From: Stutzerimonas kirkiae
Lineage (GTDB): Bacteria > Pseudomonadota > Gammaproteobacteria > Pseudomonadales > Pseudomonadaceae
DNA: 60,729 bases
Reading direction: 5' to 3'
Assembly: GCF_004327335.1 (NCBI RefSeq)
Contig: NZ_QJUO01000026.1
Location: 1-60,729, forward strand
Within the stretch, counting starts at the first letter, position 1, and each line of letters begins with the position of its first letter. The notes beneath the pieces are model-generated. The model was not told the origin of the DNA and made no database searches. It saw only the letters and a program-made list of their open reading frames with translations. The position numbers and the translations under genes were made by a program. Shown piece by piece: positions 35,454 through 43,653 of the stretch.

Positions 35454-36575
35454 ATGCACAACGTCGTCATCAGCGGCACCGGCCTCTACACACCGCCCCA
35501 CAGCATCTCCAACGATGAACTCGTGGCCTCATTCAACACCTATGTGCGAGCTTTCAACGAGGAGCATGCCCAGGCCATCGCCGCCGGCAGTGTGCAGCCA
35601 CTGGCCGAGTCCAGCGCCGCATTCATCGAAAAGGCCTCGGGCATCAAGAGCCGCCATGTCATCGACAAGGCCGGCATCCTCGATCCACAACGCATGCGAC
35701 CGCACATTCCCGAGCGCAGCAACGAGCAGTGGTCGATTCTCTGCGAAATGTCGCTGAAGGCCGCCGAGGAAGCATTGGCCAGGGCTGGCAGGACAGCCGG
35801 CGACATCGACGGCGTCATCGTCGCCTGCTCCAACCTGCAGCGCGCCTACCCTGCCATCGCCATCGAGGTCCAGGCCGCACTCGGCATCGAAGGCTTCGGC
35901 TTCGACATGAACGTGGCCTGCTCCTCGGCCACCTTCGGCATCCAGAACGCCGTCAACGCGATCCACCTCGGCCAGGCGCGCGCCATCCTCATGGTCAACC
36001 CGGAAATCTGCACCGGGCACATGAACTTCCGCGATCGCGACAGCCACTTCATCTTCGGCGACGCCTGCACCGCGGTCCTGCTGGAGCGCGCCGAGCTGGC
36101 CGTCTCCAGCCATCAGTGGGAAGTGCTCGATACCCGGCTGGTCACCCGCTTCTCCAACAACATCCGCAACAACTTCGGCTTTCTCAACCGCGCCGACGAG
36201 GCACACGCCAACGACCGGGACAAACTCTTCGTGCAGGAAGGCCGCAAGGTATTCAAGGAAGTCTGCCCGATGGTCGCCGAACTGATCGGCAGCCACCTGC
36301 ATGACAACCACATTCCCATCGAAACGGTGCGCCGCTTCTGGCTGCACCAGGCCAACCTGAGCATGAACCAGTTGATCGTGCGCCGCCTGCTGGAGCGCGA
36401 TGCCCGCGCGGATGAAGCGCCGGTCATCCTCGATACCTACGCCAACACCAGCTCGGCCGGCTCGGTGATCGCCTTCCACAAACACCAGGACGACCTGCCG
36501 GTCGGCAGCATCGGTGTGCTCAGCTCCTTCGGCGCGGGCTATTCGATCGGCAGCGTGATCCTGAAAAAGCGCTGA
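35454..36575 (+). CDS. Beta-ketoacyl-ACP synthase III-like enzyme (PA3286 type)
   Basis: A 373-residue thiolase-fold condensing enzyme. Catalytic residues are visible as C156 (MNVACSSATFG), H298 (FWLHQANLSMN) and N331 (YANTSSAGS). It is longer than housekeeping FabH (about 320) because of an insert near residues 30-60. It closely resembles P. aeruginosa PA3286, an enzyme that condenses medium-chain acyl-CoA with malonyl-ACP and so feeds beta-oxidation products into fatty acid synthesis. CGGGAG lies nine bases before the ATG. It is flanked by spacers on both sides and is probably monocistronic. Confidence 0.87.
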   Translation: MHNVVISGTGLYTPPHSISNDELVASFNTYVRAFNEEHAQAIAAGSVQPLAESSAAFIEKASGIKSRHVIDKAGILDPQRMRPHIPERSNEQWSILCEMSLKAAEEALARAGRTAGDIDGVIVACSNLQRAYPAIAIEVQAALGIEGFGFDMNVACSSATFGIQNAVNAIHLGQARAILMVNPEICTGHMNFRDRDSHFIFGDACTAVLLERAELAVSSHQWEVLDTRLVTRFSNNIRNNFGFLNRADEAHANDRDKLFVQEGRKVFKEVCPMVAELIGSHLHDNHIPIETVRRFWLHQANLSMNQLIVRRLLERDARADEAPVILDTYANTSSAGSVIAFHKHQDDLPVGSIGVLSSFGAGYSIGSVILKKR

Positions 36576-36627
36576 GCCCCATCTGCTTCAACAAGAAGCT
36601 GGCGACTGGGCGAGGCGACTACCGGGT

Positions 36628-36712
36628 AAAAGCCGAAAGGAGCGCGGAGGCTGGACAGCATGGGGCGGAGGTCTCGGTTTCTGCTCCAGCCTTCAGCACT
36701 CTTTTCGGCTTT
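36628..36712. repeat. Palindrome related to the core of the MITE-like family
   Basis: AAAGCCGAAAGGAGCGCGGA with GGCTGGA pairs imperfectly with TCCAGCCTTCAGCACTCTTT followed by TCGGCTTT. The core resembles the centre of the elements at 33062, 37155 and 49338, but the CAGGGC termini are missing. It lies 50 bases downstream of the KAS III-like gene and could act as its terminator. Confidence 0.6.
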
Positions 36713-36802
36713 CGGCGGCTCCACCGGGCCTGGGACTGGTATGCAGCTCGCGATGGGGCTCCCACCCGCAAGATTGCACCCGTGCCGGGCGCATATAAAA
36801 AA

Positions 36803-36820
36803 AGGCGACCGAAGTCGCCT
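36803..36820 (-). terminator. Rho-independent terminator of the ccoM-like gene
   Basis: On the minus strand AGGCGAC-TTCG-GTCGCCT is followed by TTTTTTATATG. It lies 36 bases beyond the stop codon of the 36-residue gene and is a canonical stem with a tetraloop and U-run. Confidence 0.9.
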
Positions 36821-36855
36821 AAATGCCTTGCGTGCCCTTGATCAGGCGGGATGAA

Positions 36856-36966
36856 TTACTTCTTTTTCTGGGAATCCCGCCAGATGAAATAACCTAAACC
36901 GCCCATGAAGACGATCATCAGACCGACTGTGACAACCCCTGCGAGCACCACATTATCGAGAAACAT
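36856..36966 (-). CDS. ccoM: CcoM-like small subunit of cbb3 cytochrome oxidase
   Basis: A 36-residue single-span membrane protein (MFLDNVVLAGVVTVGLMIVF, then MGGLGYFIWRDSQKKK). The DNVVLAGVVTVGLM segment and the short lysine-rich end resemble CcoM, the accessory subunit that stabilises cbb3 oxidase in P. stutzeri. GGAGG lies six bases upstream of the ATG at 36966. A longer in-frame extension to 37092 runs through the regulatory region and is not credible. It has its own promoter with Anr-type sites and its own terminator. No other cco gene is nearby, which fits its orphan position in pseudomonads. Confidence 0.78.
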   Translation of the reverse strand: MFLDNVVLAGVVTVGLMIVFMGGLGYFIWRDSQKKK

Positions 36967-37006
36967 GATCGACCTCCGTAATAATGCCCCTGAATCCGAT
37001 GTGGAG

Positions 37007-37097
37007 AAATTACCCCGGAACGACGGAAAAAAATTGATCCAGATCAATACCCAGGAAAGCCCAGGACGGCGCATCCGGCGCGGCTGATCCAAATCAA
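37007..37097 (-). promoter_or_regulatory. Two Anr/FNR boxes and a class II-type promoter for ccoM
   Basis: TTGATCCAGATCAA (37034-37047) fits the FNR/Anr consensus TTGATNNNNATCAA perfectly. CTGATCCAAATCAA (37084-37097) fits with one change, and its centre is 50 bp further upstream. On the minus strand TAATTT (37012-37007) is a good -10 box, centred 31 bp from the first box. This is the spacing of a class II site near -41.5. It predicts induction at low oxygen. Confidence 0.85.
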
Positions 37098-37154
37098 GAA
37101 AACGGAAGATAGAGGCGAAATAATCGCGACAGAGGGTCGCAAGGGCAATTGCAA

Positions 37155-37302
37155 CAGGGCGATAGCGCTATGCCGTGATTCATGGGGAAGGGGGCTTCGA
37201 TAAAAGCGCTGGAGGCTGGACGAAAGAGCGCGGCGGTCGGTGTTTTTCGTCCAGCCTCCAGCGCTCTTTTCGGTCGTTTGTCGTGAGAGTACGACCGCCC
37301 TG
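37155..37302 (+). mobile_element. MITE-like element, copy C, with degenerate 10-bp duplication
   Basis: A 148-bp element beginning CAGGGCGATAGCGCTATGCC and ending ACGACCGCCCTG. The internal arms AGCGCTGGAGGCTGGACGAAA and TTTTTCGTCCAGCCTCCAGC with GCT are nearly perfect. Flanks are GCAATTGCAA (37145-37154) and GCAGTCGCAA (37303-37312), 8 of 10 identical with two transitions. It sits just upstream of the Anr-controlled ccoM promoter. The 468-bp gap has no gene. Confidence 0.87.
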
Positions 37303-37434
37303 GCAGTCGCAAGCCTGCAGCTTGAACCTCGGACAGGGCGTGCTCGTACACATCTGGCAAGCGACGCGGTGCAATCCAGGGAAGGAGTATCGCTTGAAGC
37401 TTGGCGACCTGAAGCCTGCGGCCGCATTTATCTG

Positions 37435-37596
37435 TCAGCGCTTCTTCGGTTTGCTCTTGCCGCGTTTCTTGCCCTTGCCCAGGGGCAGGGCCTTTTCGAA
37501 GGCGCGGCGCATTTCGTCCAGACGCTGGTCATGCAGGTCATGAATGCGTCTGGCGCGTTCGGCAGTGAAGTCGATCAGTTTCTCGTCATGGCTCAT
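37435..37596 (-). CDS. Small basic conserved protein
   Basis: A 53-residue protein (MSHDEKLIDFTAERARRIHD, then LHDQRLDEMRRAFEKALPLG) with a strongly basic tail KGKKRGKSKPKKR. The first part is predicted helical and the tail unstructured, suggesting nucleic-acid contact. I recall similar small proteins beside rapA in pseudomonads, but their function is unknown. It is transcribed in the same direction as the 100-residue protein upstream (30 bp apart), divergent from rapA. Confidence 0.6.
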   Translation of the reverse strand: MSHDEKLIDFTAERARRIHDLHDQRLDEMRRAFEKALPLGKGKKRGKSKPKKR

Positions 37597-37626
37597 GCAG
37601 GCACGCTCGGCATCTCTGTACAGTCG

Positions 37627-37929
37627 TCAAACCTCTATATCCACCCACTGGCCCTGGCGCGGCGGCTCGTCGGGAGCGCCTGGCAGCGGCGGGCCGCCCT
37701 CTTCCTCCAGCCCGCCCGGCTGGGCGGGCTTGCGTTCGCGGCGCTGTCGGCGCTGCTGCTCTTCCCGCAGCAGATCGCCCGCCTCGTGCGGATTGCGCTG
37801 ATCGAGGCCAACGTTAGTCTCCGACGAACTCGGCTGCGCCGGGACGACCGGCGGGATATCCGGACGCGGCTTGGGCACATCCTGCTGGGCGGTGACCTGG
37901 ATCACACCGGATGGAATCGGAGGCAGCAT
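37627..37929 (-). CDS. Conserved hypothetical protein, proline-rich
   Basis: A 100-residue protein rich in Pro, Gln, Glu and Arg (MLPPIPSGVIQVTAQQDVPK; later EEQQRRQRRERKPAQPGG) and ending QWVDIEV. No domain or membrane segment is seen. GGAGATCGAT gives a ribosome site before the ATG. It corresponds in position to the hypothetical gene divergent from rapA in P. aeruginosa (PA3307). The conserved ends suggest it is real. Confidence 0.65.
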   Translation of the reverse strand: MLPPIPSGVIQVTAQQDVPKPRPDIPPVVPAQPSSSETNVGLDQRNPHEAGDLLREEQQRRQRRERKPAQPGGLEEEGGPPLPGAPDEPPRQGQWVDIEV

Positions 37930-38086
37930 ATCGATCTCCTGGGCAGCGACAGGGCCACCATGCCCGTCGTAATCATTGGAGTCATCGGACTGGCGCGGGT
38001 TTCACCGCCGCTACAGTGGCATATTTCATCGCTCTGTGGGCAGTGTTCCGTTACCATAAGCGGCTTTTTTCACCGCGGGAGGCAGC

Positions 38087-40930
38087 ATGGCGCAGCAGTA
38101 TCTACCAGGACAACGCTGGATCAGCGATAGCGAGGCGGAACTGGGTTTGGGAACCGTCCTGACCCAGGACGGACGGATGCTCACCATGCTCTACCCGGCG
38201 ACGGGTGAAACGCGCCAGTACGCGACCCGCAGTGCGCCGCTGACACGGGTGCGCTTCGTCCCCGGCGATGAAGTGACCCACTTCGAAGGCTGGAAGATGA
38301 CCGTGCGCGAGGTCGACGACATCGACGGCCTGCTGGTCTACCACGGTCTCGATACACAGAACGAAGCCCGTACCCTGCCCGAGACCCAGCTCTCCAACTT
38401 CATCCAGTTCCGCCTGGCCAGCGACCGTCTGTTCGCCGGGCAGATCGACCCGCTGAACTGGTTCACCCTGCGCTACCACACCCTGCAGCACCTGAGCGCG
38501 CAGTCGCAGTCGACGCTGACCGGGCTGGCCGGCGTTCGCGCGCAGCCCATCGCCCACCAGTTGCACATCGCCCGCGAGGTCGCCGACCGCATCGCCCCGC
38601 GCGTACTGCTGGCCGACGAAGTGGGCCTGGGCAAGACCATCGAGGCCGGCCTGGTGATCCATCGCCAGTTGCTCAGCGGGCGGGTCAGCCGGGTGCTGAT
38701 CCTGGTGCCGGAGAACCTGCAGCACCAGTGGCTGGTGGAAATGCGTCGGCGCTTCAACCTGGAAGTGGCGCTGTTCGATGCCGAGCGCTTCCTGCAGAGC
38801 GATGCCAGCAACCCCTTCGAGGACAGCCAACTGGCGCTGGTGGCGCTGGAATGGCTGCAGGACGACGAACATGCCCAGGATGCGCTGTTCGCCGCCGGCT
38901 GGGACCTGCTGGTGGTGGACGAAGCCCACCACCTGGTCTGGCACCCCGAAGGCGCCAGCCCGCAGTATCAGTTGGTCGAGCAACTGGCCCAGGTCACCCC
39001 TGGCGTGCTGCTGCTCACCGCTACGCCGGAACAGTTGGGCCTGGACAGCCACTTCGCGCGGCTGCGCCTGCTGGACCCGAACCGCTTCCACGACCTGGAA
39101 GCCTTCCGCGCCGAAAGCGGCCATTACCAGCCGGTGGCCGAGGCCGTGCAGGAACTGCTCGACCAGGGCCGCCTGAGCGACCAGGCGCGGCAGACCATCC
39201 TTAACTTCCTCGGCGCCCAGGGCCAGGAGCTGCTCGATGCCGTCAACCACGGCGACGCCGAGGCAGGCCAGCGCCTGGTACGCGAACTGCTGGACCGCCA
39301 CGGCACCGGCCGCCTGCTGTTCCGCAACACCCGGGCGGCGGTACAGGGCTTCCCCGAACGCCAGTTGCATGCCTATCCGCTGCCCTGCCCCGAGCAATAC
39401 GGCGAACTGGCCGGCGGCGAACAGGCCGAGCTGTACCCGGAAGTCGGCTTGCAGGACCGGCAGGATGAGGGCGAACCGCGCTGGTGGACCTTCGACCCAC
39501 GGGTCGAGTGGCTGATCGAGACCCTCAAGACCCTGAAGAAGCACAAGGTGCTGGTGATCTGCGCCCACGCCGAAACCGCCCTGGACCTGGAGGACGCCCT
39601 GCGCGTGCGCTCCGGTATCCCCGCCACGGTCTTCCATGAAGGCATGAGCATTCTCGAGCGCGACCGCGCCGCCGCCTACTTCGCCGATGAGGAGTTCGGC
39701 GCCCAGGTGCTGATCTGCTCGGAAATCGGCAGCGAAGGCCGCAACTTCCAGTTCGCCCACCACCTGGCGCTGTTCGACCTGCCGGCCCACCCGGACCTGC
39801 TGGAGCAGCGCATCGGCCGCCTCGACCGTATCGGCCAGCGCCATACCATCCAGTTGCATGTGCCCTACCTGGAGAACAGCCCGCAGGCGCGCCTGTTCCA
39901 GTGGTACCACCAGGCCCTGAACGCCTTCCTCAACACCTGCCCGACCGGCAACGCGCTACAGCACCGTTTCGGCCCGCGCCTGCTGGCCCTGCTCGACGCG
40001 GCAGCGGCCGAACCCTTCCAGGCGCTGCTCGAGGAAGCACGCAGCGAGCGCGAACGCCTCGAAGCGGAACTGCACGATGGCCGCGACCGCCTGCTGGAGC
40101 TGAACTCGGCGGGCGGCGAAAAAGGCGCCGCCCTGGTCGAGGCGATCGCCGAGCAGGATGACCAGTACAGCCTGCCGATCTACATGGAAGAACTGTTCGA
40201 CGCCTTCGGCATCGACAGCGAGGACCACTCGGAAAACGCCCTGATCCTGCGCCCCAGCGAAAAGATGCTGGACGCCAGCTTCCCGCTGGGCGACGACGAG
40301 GCGGTGACCATCACCTACGACCGCGCCCAGGCGCTGTCGCGCGAAGACATGCAGTTCATCACCTGGGAACACCCGATGGTGCTGGGCGGCATGGACCTGG
40401 TGGTGTCCGGCTCGATGGGCAACACCGCGGTGGCGCTGCTCAAGAACAAGGCGCTGAAGCCGGGCACCGTATTGCTGGAGCTGCTGTTCGTCAGCGAGGT
40501 GGTCGCCCCGCGCGCGCTGCAACTGGCGCGCTTCCTGCCGCCCCTGGCGATTCGCTGCCTGCTCGACGCCAACGGCAACGATCTCGCGCCCAAGGTCGCC
40601 TTCGACACCATCAACGACCAGTTGGAAAGCGTGCCGCGCGCCAGCGCCAACAAATTCATCCAGGCCCAGCGTGACGTACTGGGCAAGCGCATCGCCGTCG
40701 CCGAGAGCAAGGTCGCGCCTGGCCATGCCAAGCGTGTCGGCGAGGCCCAGCAGCGGCTCACGGCCGACCTGGATGAAGAACTGGCGCGCCTGATCGCCCT
40801 CAAGGCGGTCAACCCGAGCGTACGCGACAGCGAGATCGACGCCCTGCGCAAGCAGCGCGAGGATGGCCTGGCCATGCTGGAAAAAGCCGCGCTGCGCCTG
40901 GAGGCGATCCGCGTACTGGTGGCTGGCTGA
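38087..40930 (+). CDS. rapA: RNA polymerase-associated Swi2/Snf2 ATPase RapA
   Basis: A 947-residue protein that recycles RNA polymerase during transcription. The N-terminal Tudor-like domains are at about residues 1-105. Walker A DEVGLGKT is at 177-184 and the DEAH box at 278-281. The second helicase lobe contains [20 protein letters not shown] and [19 protein letters not shown], and a C-terminal RapA-specific domain follows. Motif positions agree with E. coli RapA to within a few residues. GGGAGGCAGC precedes the ATG. Nothing unusual. Confidence 0.97.
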   Translation: MAQQYLPGQRWISDSEAELGLGTVLTQDGRMLTMLYPATGETRQYATRSAPLTRVRFVPGDEVTHFEGWKMTVREVDDIDGLLVYHGLDTQNEARTLPETQLSNFIQFRLASDRLFAGQIDPLNWFTLRYHTLQHLSAQSQSTLTGLAGVRAQPIAHQLHIAREVADRIAPRVLLADEVGLGKTIEAGLVIHRQLLSGRVSRVLILVPENLQHQWLVEMRRRFNLEVALFDAERFLQSDASNPFEDSQLALVALEWLQDDEHAQDALFAAGWDLLVVDEAHHLVWHPEGASPQYQLVEQLAQVTPGVLLLTATPEQLGLDSHFARLRLLDPNRFHDLEAFRAESGHYQPVAEAVQELLDQGRLSDQARQTILNFLGAQGQELLDAVNHGDAEAGQRLVRELLDRHGTGRLLFRNTRAAVQGFPERQLHAYPLPCPEQYGELAGGEQAELYPEVGLQDRQDEGEPRWWTFDPRVEWLIETLKTLKKHKVLVICAHAETALDLEDALRVRSGIPATVFHEGMSILERDRAAAYFADEEFGAQVLICSEIGSEGRNFQFAHHLALFDLPAHPDLLEQRIGRLDRIGQRHTIQLHVPYLENSPQARLFQWYHQALNAFLNTCPTGNALQHRFGPRLLALLDAAAAEPFQALLEEARSERERLEAELHDGRDRLLELNSAGGEKGAALVEAIAEQDDQYSLPIYMEELFDAFGIDSEDHSENALILRPSEKMLDASFPLGDDEAVTITYDRAQALSREDMQFITWEHPMVLGGMDLVVSGSMGNTAVALLKNKALKPGTVLLELLFVSEVVAPRALQLARFLPPLAIRCLLDANGNDLAPKVAFDTINDQLESVPRASANKFIQAQRDVLGKRIAVAESKVAPGHAKRVGEAQQRLTADLDEELARLIALKAVNPSVRDSEIDALRKQREDGLAMLEKAALRLEAIRVLVAG

Positions 40931-40984
40931 ACGCCAGCCCATCCCTTGCGCACCGGAGGCACAGGCCGTATGGTGCGCACGCTT

Positions 40985-41175
40985 CATATCCGTACAGGTG
41001 TGCCCACCAGGGCATTAAACGGGAAGCCGGTGAGCCCATGGCAAGGCCGGCGCTGCCCCCGCAACGGTAATCGATCCCGACTGACCCTCGGCATCCCTCA
41101 GCAGCCACTGCACTCCGGTGTGGGAAGGCGGGGGATGAATCGAAAGCCCGGAGACCGGCCTGCATGGAACCCACT
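40985..41175 (+). promoter_or_regulatory. Cobalamin riboswitch upstream of btuB
   Basis: The core elements occur in order: ACAGGTGTGCCC, AAACGGGAAGCCGGTG (with AGCC), GCTGCCCCCGCAACGGTA, CCACTG near 41104, GTGGGAAGGCGGGGG and the B12 box GCCCGGAGACCGGCCT (41145-41160). This is the standard adenosyl/aquocobalamin-binding aptamer. It predicts repression of the downstream receptor when B12 is plentiful. Confidence 0.95.
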
Positions 41176-41233
41176 GGTGTTGCGGAGGGCAGCACCATCA
41201 GGCTCCGGCAGACCCGGTACCTGCTCCTGCCCT

Positions 41234-41260
41234 CCTCAAAAGCATTACGCTCTTTTGAGG
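41234..41260 (+). promoter_or_regulatory. Ribosome-site-masking hairpin of the btuB riboswitch
   Basis: CCTCAAAAG (41234-41242) pairs perfectly with CTTTTGAGG (41252-41260), loop of 9 bases. The 3' arm contains the Shine-Dalgarno GAGGA, nine bases before the btuB ATG. It lacks a U-run, so the switch probably acts on translation initiation rather than by termination. Confidence 0.8.
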
Positions 41261-41269
41261 AATATCCCG

Positions 41270-43183
41270 ATGAAACTGTCACGCCTCGCCCTGCTTGCCA
41301 GCGTGCTGCCCCTCGCGGCGCACGCTGCCGGCAACGATCCCCTGGAACTGTCCCCCACCATCATCACCCGCGCCACGGAGCTGAAGAACCCGGCGCCGGC
41401 CAGTGTTGCCGTGATCACCCGGCAACAGATCGACGCCAGTGCCAGCAACGACCTGCTGGACCTGCTGCGCGGCCAGGCCGGCCTGCAGATCCGCGACAGC
41501 ATGGGCGATGGCAACCGCGCCATGCCCAGCCTGCGCGGCTTTGGCGAGAACTCGACGAACAACACCCTGGTGCTGGTCGACGGGCGCCGCCTGAACCAGC
41601 CGACCCTGGCCGGCCCCGATCTCAACAGCGTGCCGCTGGCCAACATAGAGCGCATCGAAATCATCCGTGGCGCCGGTACCGTGCTGTACGGCGACCAGGC
41701 CGTCGGCGGCGTGATCAACATCATCACCCGCACCCCGCGGCAGAACGAGGCCTACCTCGAGGCCAGCCGCGGCAGCCATGACCTGGAAGCCTATCGCGGC
41801 CATGTCAACCAACAGTTGGGGGCGGGATTCTCGCTGTATGCCAGCGGCGAGACGCGCAACAGCGACAACTACCGCGACCACAACGACGGTAACTACAGCA
41901 GCGCCTTCGCCCGCCTGCGCCACGACCACGCGAACGGCCACCTGCTCTACGAATACCAGACCGTCGACGATGAGTTGCTCTACCCCAACGCGCTATCCCG
42001 TGCGCAGCGCCATATCGACCGCCAGTTCAGCGACTCGCAAGCCTGGTTCGACAGCAAGACCCAGGTCCATCGCTTCGCACTCGAGCAGCGCCTGAACGAT
42101 ACCTGGAGCCTGAACTTCGACTACAGCGACAGCGACCAGGATGGCGTTGGCAGTTGGGGGCCAGGCTCCGAGTTCAGCCAGGACACCCGGATCGAAACCT
42201 TCAGCCCGCGCCTGACCGGCCGCTTCGACAACCGCCTGGGGCGTGCCGAATGGCTGCTGGGCCATGACCATATCACCAGCGACTACGAGAACCGCGCGGC
42301 CTGGAGCGACACCCTCAGCCGCCAGACCCTGCGCGACTGGTACACCCAGTTCAGCCAGACCTTCCACGACGACCTGACCCTCACCCTCGGCTATCGCGCC
42401 AGCGAGGTGGACGATGACAACCACGGGCTGGACCTCGAGCACCGCGACCGTGAAGGCAGCACCAGCATCGGCCTGAGCTGGCAGATCGAGCGGAACCTGC
42501 GCGCCTTCATCAAGCGCGAGGATGTGCTGCGCTGGGCGAACGTCGACGAGAACGCCTTCACCGCTCCCGATGTGGTGTTCCTCAAGCCGCAGACCGGTGA
42601 CTCCTGGGAAACCGGTATCGAGTGGAAGGATGCGCGCCAGCGCTACCAGGCCACGCTCTATCGCCTGGCCCTGGACAACGAGTTGATGTACGACCCCTTC
42701 GCCACCGGCCCCTACAGCCCCTGGTCGGACGGCGCCAACATCAACCTCGACAAGACCCTGCGCAAAGGCCTGCTGCTGGAGGGTGAGCGCCAGCTCAGCG
42801 GCGCCCTGAGCATCGGCGGCCAATACAGCTTCACCGATGCCGAATACCGCGCCGGCAGCTTCCAGGGCAAGCAGGTCCCCTGGGTTTCCCGCCACAGCGC
42901 CAGCGCCCACCTGGCCTACCAGATCCTGCCCGGGCTCAGGGGCTACCTGGAAACGCTCTACACCGGCAAGCGCTACTACTCGGGGGACGATTCCAATGAG
43001 CAAGGGCAGGCGGGCAGCTACACCCTGTTCAACGCCGCCTTGCGCTATGACTATCGCCAGTTCGATGCACGGCTGCGGCTGAACAACCTGACCGGCAAAC
43101 GCTACGACGGCTTCGCCAGCAAGACCAGCCGCTACCCGGCGGCCGAAGAAGACATCCAGCTCAGCGTCGGCTATCGCTTCTGA
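41270..43183 (+). CDS. btuB: TonB-dependent vitamin B12 receptor
   Basis: A 637-residue outer membrane receptor with signal peptide (residues 1-20, ending AAHAA). A TonB-box-like LSPTIITR lies before the plug (SVAVITRQQIDAS, LVLVDGRRLNQP, IERIEIIRGAGTVLYGDQAV). The barrel ends in the aromatic terminus LSVGYRF. Cobalamin specificity rests on the riboswitch directly upstream and on the BtuB-like length. The periplasmic B12-binding gene btuF lies 4 kb away on the other strand. No cob biosynthesis genes are present in the window. Confidence 0.88.
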   Translation: MKLSRLALLASVLPLAAHAAGNDPLELSPTIITRATELKNPAPASVAVITRQQIDASASNDLLDLLRGQAGLQIRDSMGDGNRAMPSLRGFGENSTNNTLVLVDGRRLNQPTLAGPDLNSVPLANIERIEIIRGAGTVLYGDQAVGGVINIITRTPRQNEAYLEASRGSHDLEAYRGHVNQQLGAGFSLYASGETRNSDNYRDHNDGNYSSAFARLRHDHANGHLLYEYQTVDDELLYPNALSRAQRHIDRQFSDSQAWFDSKTQVHRFALEQRLNDTWSLNFDYSDSDQDGVGSWGPGSEFSQDTRIETFSPRLTGRFDNRLGRAEWLLGHDHITSDYENRAAWSDTLSRQTLRDWYTQFSQTFHDDLTLTLGYRASEVDDDNHGLDLEHRDREGSTSIGLSWQIERNLRAFIKREDVLRWANVDENAFTAPDVVFLKPQTGDSWETGIEWKDARQRYQATLYRLALDNELMYDPFATGPYSPWSDGANINLDKTLRKGLLLEGERQLSGALSIGGQYSFTDAEYRAGSFQGKQVPWVSRHSASAHLAYQILPGLRGYLETLYTGKRYYSGDDSNEQGQAGSYTLFNAALRYDYRQFDARLRLNNLTGKRYDGFASKTSRYPAAEEDIQLSVGYRF

Positions 43184-43653
43184 GAACCAGGTCTTTCAAC
43201 GTGTTGCCTGCGGTTGTCGTAACCCACTTCCATTATCGCTTCGGTGTGCAGCGTACGACTCCCTTCTCCCCTTGCGGGAGAAGGGTTGGGGAAGAGGGGT
43301 GGTACCCGCCAGGGTACTTCTGTGATGGCACTCAGTCCCGGACTGCCTGACGGCAGCCCCTCTCCCCGGACCTCTCCCGCGAGGGGGGGACATCTGCGTA
43401 TGCACGGATACCCGCCGTCCAGTCGTCCCCACTGCTCGCCCTGGCAAAGACCTTGAAAGGCATGCTTCTGAGAGCCTGTTCACGATCTGCTGCGCGAGAC
43501 GGGAGCAGTTGCAACCTGCTTCAGGCTCCTTGACAGCCCGCGGCAGCGGCACTGTTCGAGATACCGCAGCTCCGCTGCGCGGGCAGAACGCAGTTGTTCG
43601 GCGATGGCAAGCAACAGCACAGGGGCGCAGTTCCAGCGCCCGCCCATGCGCCA
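43184..43653. repeat. Gene-free gap with GC-rich hairpins
   Basis: CCCTTCTCCC (43261-43270) pairs perfectly with GGGAGAAGGG (43276-43285) across CTTGC, 77 bases after btuB, and is a likely terminator. A related unit follows at about 43367-43390 (CCCTCTCC, GACCTCTCCCGCGAGGGGG). This CTCTCCC/GGGAGAGG type of repeat is common in spacers of Pseudomonas and Xanthomonas. No gene is supported. Confidence 0.65.

Noticed and set aside
36967..37092. Longer version of the ccoM-like protein starting at 37092
   Set aside because: The extension runs through the -10 box and an Anr box, while ATG 36966 has an ideal ribosome site and gives the known CcoM size.
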